Positions 60,524 through 64,000 of a stretch of DNA of 64,000 bases are shown piece by piece. Each line of letters begins with the position of its first letter. Positions within the stretch are counted from its first letter, which is position 1. The position numbers and the translations under genes are program-made. Source of the stretch: Companilactobacillus zhachilii (lineage in GTDB: Bacteria > Bacillota > Bacilli > Lactobacillales > Lactobacillaceae); the NCBI RefSeq assembly GCF_003606365.2, contig NZ_CP031933.2, positions 434,001-498,000 of the forward strand, read 5' to 3'. The notes below the pieces were generated by a model. The model was given only the letters and a program-made list of their open reading frames with translations. It did not search any database and was not told the origin of the DNA.

Positions 60524-60810
60524 TTAAAATCGACGTTTGTGGCGAAAAATTTTACTGTGTGGTCCAACATCTAACATGGTGATGGTTTCTCCGATAATCC
60601 GATAGTATACAGTGACTAAATCATCGGCAATATGAACATCTCTAATACCTTTTGCTTGATGCCTTAATTGATGATCATTGTATTGTTCTTTTGGAATGTC
60701 ATATTCTTCAGATTCAAGTAGTTTGGTAATGACTGCGAAGGTTTTACGCGCCGAAGTTGTTGTTGTGTATTTTTTTCAAATTGATGGGTTCATTCAATTT
60801 TCAGGTTACT
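60524..60810 (-). pseudogene. broken YafQ/RelE-type toxin gene
   Basis: Follows the antitoxin gene and overlaps its end. The frame reads KIE-stop-THQFEKN at the start, where toxins of this family have a Trp: TGA (60792-60790) replaces TGG. A second lesion is in the A7 run (T7 at 60770-60776): one more A would join to TTTTSARKTFAVITKLLES and on to HQLRHQAKGIRDVHIADDLV and GPHSKIFRHKRRF, the mRNA-interferase core with its C-terminal His/Arg-rich end. Two independent defects suggest a real dead toxin beside an intact antitoxin. Confidence 0.8.
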
Positions 60811-61069
60811 CAACGGTAATGCCTAAATCTTTCAAAAAGTCATCCGCACTTTGTGGCTTAGTTGTTTTGAGGTTTCCAGTAATGGCTTGATCAATTACAG
60901 ATTGCGTTTCTGGTGAAACATAGTCTTCACTTAAGTATTGACTGGCTAATTTCTTAGTCTCCATTACCATATATTGGTTGAGGCTAATCCCATATTCCGC
61001 GCGTACTAGTTTTTCAGCATTCTCTTTGTCGTAAGGGTTTAGCGTGATTTGCATTCTTTTTTTATCCAT
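60806..61069 (-). CDS. RelB/DinJ-family antitoxin
   Basis: 87 aa from ATG 61069 (GGTGA upstream; GTG 61078 is also possible). N-terminal KRMQITLNPYDKENAEKLV and EYGISLNQYMVMETKKLA form the ribbon-helix-helix DNA-binding part; the C-terminal part DAFxxDLG-like (SADDFLKDLGITVE) is the toxin-binding tail. Normally represses its own operon and neutralises a YafQ/RelE mRNA-cutting toxin; here the toxin gene is broken, so it may protect against other toxins or be a remnant. Confidence 0.83.
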   Translation of the reverse strand: MDKKRMQITLNPYDKENAEKLVRAEYGISLNQYMVMETKKLASQYLSEDYVSPETQSVIDQAITGNLKTTKPQSADDFLKDLGITVE

Positions 61070-61282
61070 GTCAGTCACCGCATTTTCGTAACATTATTTA
61101 TTCGCATTGTACGATTAAGGTACTTAGAAATCAATGCATTTGTATGATGGATTTGTGTCTTGTTATGGCTAATTAATTTTAACGGGAACTTTCTTTCTTA
61201 GTTAAAGTATGACTGACAATGAACCAACTTAGAAGGAAAATAAGGTGTAAAAAACATAAGGCTTTTTCTGATTAGAAAAAAA

Positions 61283-61313
61283 TTGACTTAAAGTCGACTT
61301 TAAGTTATACACT
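61283..61313 (+). promoter_or_regulatory. MerR-type promoter with 20-bp palindromic operator
   Basis: TTGACT (61283-61288), a 19-bp spacer and TACACT (61308-61313). A perfect palindrome ACTTAAAGTCGACTTTAAGT fills the spacer (61286-61305). The overlong spacer with a centred dyad is the mark of MerR-family activated promoters. No merR gene is beside it in the window. Confidence 0.8.
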
Positions 61314-61344
61314 GGTCGTAACTTAAATTAAGGAGACTTATTCT

Positions 61345-62070
61345 ATGAAACGACCAAATATTTTTTGTCATATGACGATGTCCTTAAATGGAAAAATCGT
61401 TGGTAACTATCATCAAGCTAAAAACGCTGGCGATGCGGGTAAATTATTTTATCACGCTGCGTTTGAACCAGGTGGAGCCTTTGACCCAAATGAAGGCTGG
61501 CTATCCGGGCGAAAGACGACAGATGACAACTTCACCTTTTATCGTCATCCTGATTTAGATTTATCAGCAGCACGTGTTCCGGATGGTGATTTCATTGTTC
61601 CCAATACTCATCCAAAATATTATTTTTCCATTGATCCTCATGGGCGTTTGGGTTGGCAAAGTAATCAGCTTCAATATAATGACACTACTGCCACGGTTGT
61701 GGAAGTTTTAACTAATCAAGCTAGTAATGCCTACAAGGCGTTTTTACGTCAAAAACAAATTTCCTATGTGATTGCAGGTGATACGACTCTTGATGCACCT
61801 TTAGCAATTTCAAAATTAACGACTGCCTTTCACTTGCACCGTATTATGCTGGGAGGCGGAGGGGTACTTAACTGGTCATTTATCAAGCAAGGCTTGTGTG
61901 ACGAGGTTAGTATTGTTCTGATTCCTGGCGTCGATGGAGATAGCCAGAGTCCAGCGATATTTCAACCATTAACGAGTGATGATCCAGAAAGGCTGGTAAA
62001 CTTTACTTTGAAATCTGCCACTCCAGTTGGAAATACCTTATGGTTGCGTTATTTAGTGGATCATGATTGA
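61345..62070 (+). CDS. dihydrofolate reductase-like/RibD C-terminal domain reductase
   Basis: 241 aa. Starts MKRPNIFCHMTMSLNGKIVG, the usual RibD-C opening with the S/T-LDG-K/I loop, followed by WLSGRKTTDD, SYVIAGDTTLDAPLAISKLT and RIMLGGGGVLNWSFIKQGLC with the conserved GGG(x)L NADPH-binding end. Family members reduce pyrimidine/pterin or other substrates with NADPH; the substrate is unknown. RBS TAAGGAGAC. Its promoter is of MerR type, so it is probably induced by a stress such as reactive electrophiles. Confidence 0.87.
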   Translation: MKRPNIFCHMTMSLNGKIVGNYHQAKNAGDAGKLFYHAAFEPGGAFDPNEGWLSGRKTTDDNFTFYRHPDLDLSAARVPDGDFIVPNTHPKYYFSIDPHGRLGWQSNQLQYNDTTATVVEVLTNQASNAYKAFLRQKQISYVIAGDTTLDAPLAISKLTTAFHLHRIMLGGGGVLNWSFIKQGLCDEVSIVLIPGVDGDSQSPAIFQPLTSDDPERLVNFTLKSATPVGNTLWLRYLVDHD

Positions 62071-62237
62071 ATGTGAAAAAGATTACTGAGTATTCGCATA
62101 AAGAACCAGTATATATAAATACTGATTTCAAGGAAGTTATCTCATATAAGCATGCGTTTAGTTTGAATGAAAAATGATCTGAGATTATTTCGCGTGTTTT
62201 TAATTTTGAAGTTAACTTTTACGTAGTTTAAATAAAT

Positions 62238-62272
62238 AAGGCAAGTAATTACTTGTAATTACTTGCCTTACT
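62238..62272. terminator. terminator-like hairpin
   Basis: AAGGCAAGTAATTA/TAATTACTTGCCTT. Confidence 0.7.
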
Positions 62273-62305
62273 TCGTATACTACAAGTGAAAGGCTGTTGA
62301 ATAAT

Positions 62306-62605
62306 ATGAAAGAAGTACTCGGGACATTTAAAACTAGGAAGAATGGTAATAGTATTAGCATCACAGTGCCAAAGTCTGCAGGTATATCAGAAAATGAGTT
62401 GTTTAGCCTTCAAAAGGAAAATGGTAATTTAGTTTATAAGCCAGTAAAAGAAAAAAGTAATCCATGGAAAAATGGAAAATTTAAGAATCATGATTTTAGA
62501 CAAGATATGAAAGAATTAGAACTTGATGTTGGAAATGAAAAGTCTGTTGGAAATGAAAAGTCTGTTGGAAATGAAAAGTCTGTTGGAAAGGAAAAATTAT
62601 TCTAA
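62306..62605 (+). CDS. MazE/AbrB-like antitoxin with repeated tail
   Basis: 99 aa from ATG 62306; TTG 62297 is in frame nearer to AAAGG, so the start is uncertain. N-terminal SpoVT/AbrB fold: GTFKTRKNGNSISITVPKSA, ISENELFSLQKENGNLVYKP. The linker is followed by a tail with VGNEKS repeated three times and a fourth degenerate unit (VGKEKL), coded by 18-bp direct repeats. Overlaps the toxin gene by one base, as usual for mazEF. It would bind the toxin through its C-terminal part and DNA through the N-terminal part. Confidence 0.82.
   Translation: MKEVLGTFKTRKNGNSISITVPKSAGISENELFSLQKENGNLVYKPVKEKSNPWKNGKFKNHDFRQDMKELELDVGNEKSVGNEKSVGNEKSVGKEKLF
62524..62590 (+). repeat. 18-bp direct repeat inside the antitoxin gene
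   Basis: GTTGGAAATGAAAAGTCT occurs three times in tandem, then GTTGGAAAGGAAAAATTA. In-frame unit length allows gain or loss of units. Confidence 0.92.
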
Positions 62606-62976
62606 TGGATTATCCAATTCAAGGAGATATTATTTTTATTGACGCCGAACCACATGCTGGACATAAATTAGGTGGACATTCTGTAGAATTAGCTAATATA
62701 AGGCGTCCAATGGTAGTATTATCTGATTCTGATTACAATAATTACACTGGATTAGTATCAGGGATGCCGATTACTTCGCATAAGTTTATGGAAAACTTCG
62801 ACGATAATTCGTATGTTCCAATTATAGACATAGATAGTGGAGTACGTGGAAATGTAGTGACTTATTATTTACCCAGCTATGACTTTTCTGCTAGACATGG
62901 AGAAGTTGTTGGTCATGTTTCTGATAAAATTTTAACTGAACTTCTAAACGATGTAAAAAATCTGTTTAATCTTTAG
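62605..62976 (+). CDS. MazF/PemK-like endoribonuclease toxin
   Basis: 123 aa. PQ/IQGDIIFIDAEPHAGHKL opening, catalytic arginine in NIRRPMVVLSDSDYN (about 33-47) and the Thr/Ser of SGMPITSHK (about 57-65), then GNVVTYYLPSYDFSARHGEV. This is the PemK/MazF fold that cuts mRNA at short sites when free of antitoxin. Starts on the last base of the antitoxin stop (TAATG). The conserved arginine and Pro-Ile-Thr are intact, so it is likely active. Confidence 0.85.
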   Translation: MDYPIQGDIIFIDAEPHAGHKLGGHSVELANIRRPMVVLSDSDYNNYTGLVSGMPITSHKFMENFDDNSYVPIIDIDSGVRGNVVTYYLPSYDFSARHGEVVGHVSDKILTELLNDVKNLFNL

Positions 62977-63244
62977 GATTATTTGTTGTCTTAAAAGTTG
63001 TAAGTAACTTGAACCAATCAAATAATTTATTAAGACAAATTCATCCATAAATCCAATTTTGTTAAAAAATGAACAATTTAAACAAAAGCAAACAACAAAA
63101 TAAGACATCTTGTTCAAACCGTATTTTTTGGGTAAAAAAAGTAGTCCAAAATTGAATGAAACAACTTATTGGCTAGACACGCATATTATGAAATATCTAT
63201 CCAAATAAATCGGCGACTATCGCTGCTATGACAGCGCTAACGAC
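62977..63244. other. gene-free AT-rich stretch
   Basis: No coding frame or clear signal seen before the terminator at 63245. Confidence 0.4.
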
Positions 63245-63299
63245 AAAATAGTGACTAAAGAATTCTCTACAAAAGAGAAACTTTAGCCACTATTTTTTT
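63245..63299. terminator. long terminator hairpin
   Basis: AAAATAGTG.CTAAAG..TTCTCT pairs with AGAGAA.CTTTAG..CACTATTTT, then T-run. Confidence 0.88.
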
Positions 63300-63447
63300 A
63301 CCTAAATATTTTCATTTTATTGATTAAAAATATCATAAATAAAAATCAAAACTTCATTGCACTTTAAACAGGTCAGGCTTACAATAAAGTTGTATTTCGA
63401 TAAAGTTTTCACAATCGGTTTTTGTTTCCACAAGAGGAGGTAATTTC

Positions 63448-64000
63448 ATGATTAATCGCGATGCAGCAAACGTTTTATGGTTTAATGAATTACATCGTGA
63501 AGATGTTAACTTAGTTGGAGGTAAATCTTCATCATTAGGCGAAATGACTTCGTCGATGGATTTGCCAGTACCTTATGGATTCGCCACGACTGCCAAAGCA
63601 TATCGCTACTTTATGGATGAGACTGGCTTGAATGACAAGGTAACAGAATTGCTAAATAGCATTAAGGACTATGAAGATTCCGATGAGCTTGGCGCAACTT
63701 GCCAACAAATTCGTGATCTGATTGTTGGTGCTAAGTTCCCTGACGACTTGGCAGCAGATATTAGAAAAGCCTATGCTGATTTAGCTGATAAAATGGGTCA
63801 AAAAGATCCTTTCGTTGCTATTCGTTCATCGGCAACGGCTGAAGATCTCCCAGATGCTTCATTTGCCGGTCAACAAGAATCATATCTAAATGTTAAAGGC
63901 GGGGATGACGTAGTTTTAAGTGTTAAGAAATGCTATGCTTCATTATTCACTGCTCGGGCAACTTATTATCGTAACAAGCAACATTTCCCATATGACAAAG
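63448..64000 (+). CDS. ppsA: phosphoenolpyruvate synthase, N-terminal part (runs off the window)
   Basis: First 184 residues from ATG 63448 with AAGAGGAGG upstream; no stop before the edge. LVGGKSSSLGEMTSSMDLPV and PFVAIRSSATAEDLPDASFA-type segment with GQQESYLNV are the ATP-grasp (PPDK_N) signatures of PpsA, which makes PEP from pyruvate and ATP. The catalytic histidine and PEP domains lie beyond the window. A gluconeogenic enzyme in a lactobacillus suggests growth on lactate, pyruvate or glycerol-linked carbon; consistent with the glycerol genes at the left end but that is inference. Confidence 0.9.
   Translation, partial: MINRDAANVLWFNELHREDVNLVGGKSSSLGEMTSSMDLPVPYGFATTAKAYRYFMDETGLNDKVTELLNSIKDYEDSDELGATCQQIRDLIVGAKFPDDLAADIRKAYADLADKMGQKDPFVAIRSSATAEDLPDASFAGQQESYLNVKGGDDVVLSVKKCYASLFTARATYYRNKQHFPYDK

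Noticed and set aside
1..64000. tRNA or rRNA genes
   Set aside because: No cloverleaf with a GGTTCRANNCC arm or rRNA core sequence was seen; GGTTCGA in LPE P2 stems belongs to the LPE fold.

Overview
The window looks like the chromosome of a low-GC Gram-positive lactic acid bacterium of the family Lactobacillaceae. I infer the Companilactobacillus (former Lactobacillus farciminis/alimentarius) group, but the genus was not tested. Supporting signs are strong purine-rich ribosome binding sites, frequent TTG starts, several secreted proteins with SLAP (S-layer wall-anchoring) domains, an H2O2-forming type pyruvate oxidase, an isoleucine 2-epimerase, a ComK-like protein beside a ComX-like sigma factor, and no rRNA or tRNA genes. 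The two edge genes are partial: the end of a ugp-type permease on the left and the start of a PEP synthase gene on the right.

Layout. 0-8.5 kb: glycerol-3-phosphate uptake (ugpE end, ugpB), a DMT exporter, an ABC exporter pair, a glycerol facilitator and a D-2-hydroxyacid dehydrogenase. 8.5-12.4 kb: proline synthesis, with proB and proA separated by a marR gene and a repeat. 13.6-17.6 kb: a frameshifted YitV-like esterase, a MenE-like ligase with a hotdog thioesterase, and a DUF308 protein. 18.3-26.3 kb: pyruvate oxidase, isoleucine 2-epimerase plus amino-acid permease, and small unknown genes. 26.5-57 kb: a cell-surface region with five SLAP proteins (one S-layer-like), a GH73 glucosaminidase, an amidase, GT-C-type membrane proteins, an acyltransferase, lipoproteins, the comK-like/sigma pair, and a very AT-rich insert at about 35.3-38.1 kb. 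57-64 kb: an Asn/Gln-rich protein, gpmA, a tandem-repeat RNA candidate, a decayed RelB/YafQ-type pair, a MerR-type promoter driving a reductase, a MazEF-like pair and ppsA.

The most striking content is non-coding. A family of roughly 175-190 bp GC-rich elements (called LPE here; my label) occurs 23 times full length and at least 5 times as remnants, about one per 2.3 kb. Every copy can fold into the same multi-branched structure: a long outer stem, an 8-bp hairpin with an almost invariant CCAAGGT loop, a TTTTGA/TCAAAA hairpin, and a GTGG/CCAC hairpin whose loop is usually TAAA. The loops are conserved while the stems differ widely between copies and stay complementary, which is direct evidence of compensatory change. 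The GCCGCC/GGCGGC end always points to the neighbouring gene and the CTAG end to the middle of the intergenic region. Many intergenic regions therefore read GCCGCC-element-CTAG, 95-220 bp AT-rich spacer, CTAG-element-GGCGGC, a composite of about 450-570 bp. No transposase, reverse transcriptase or integrase is in the window.

Strand convention for LPE copies: '+' means the + strand reads GCCGCC...CTAG; '-' means the + strand reads CTAG...GGCGGC.
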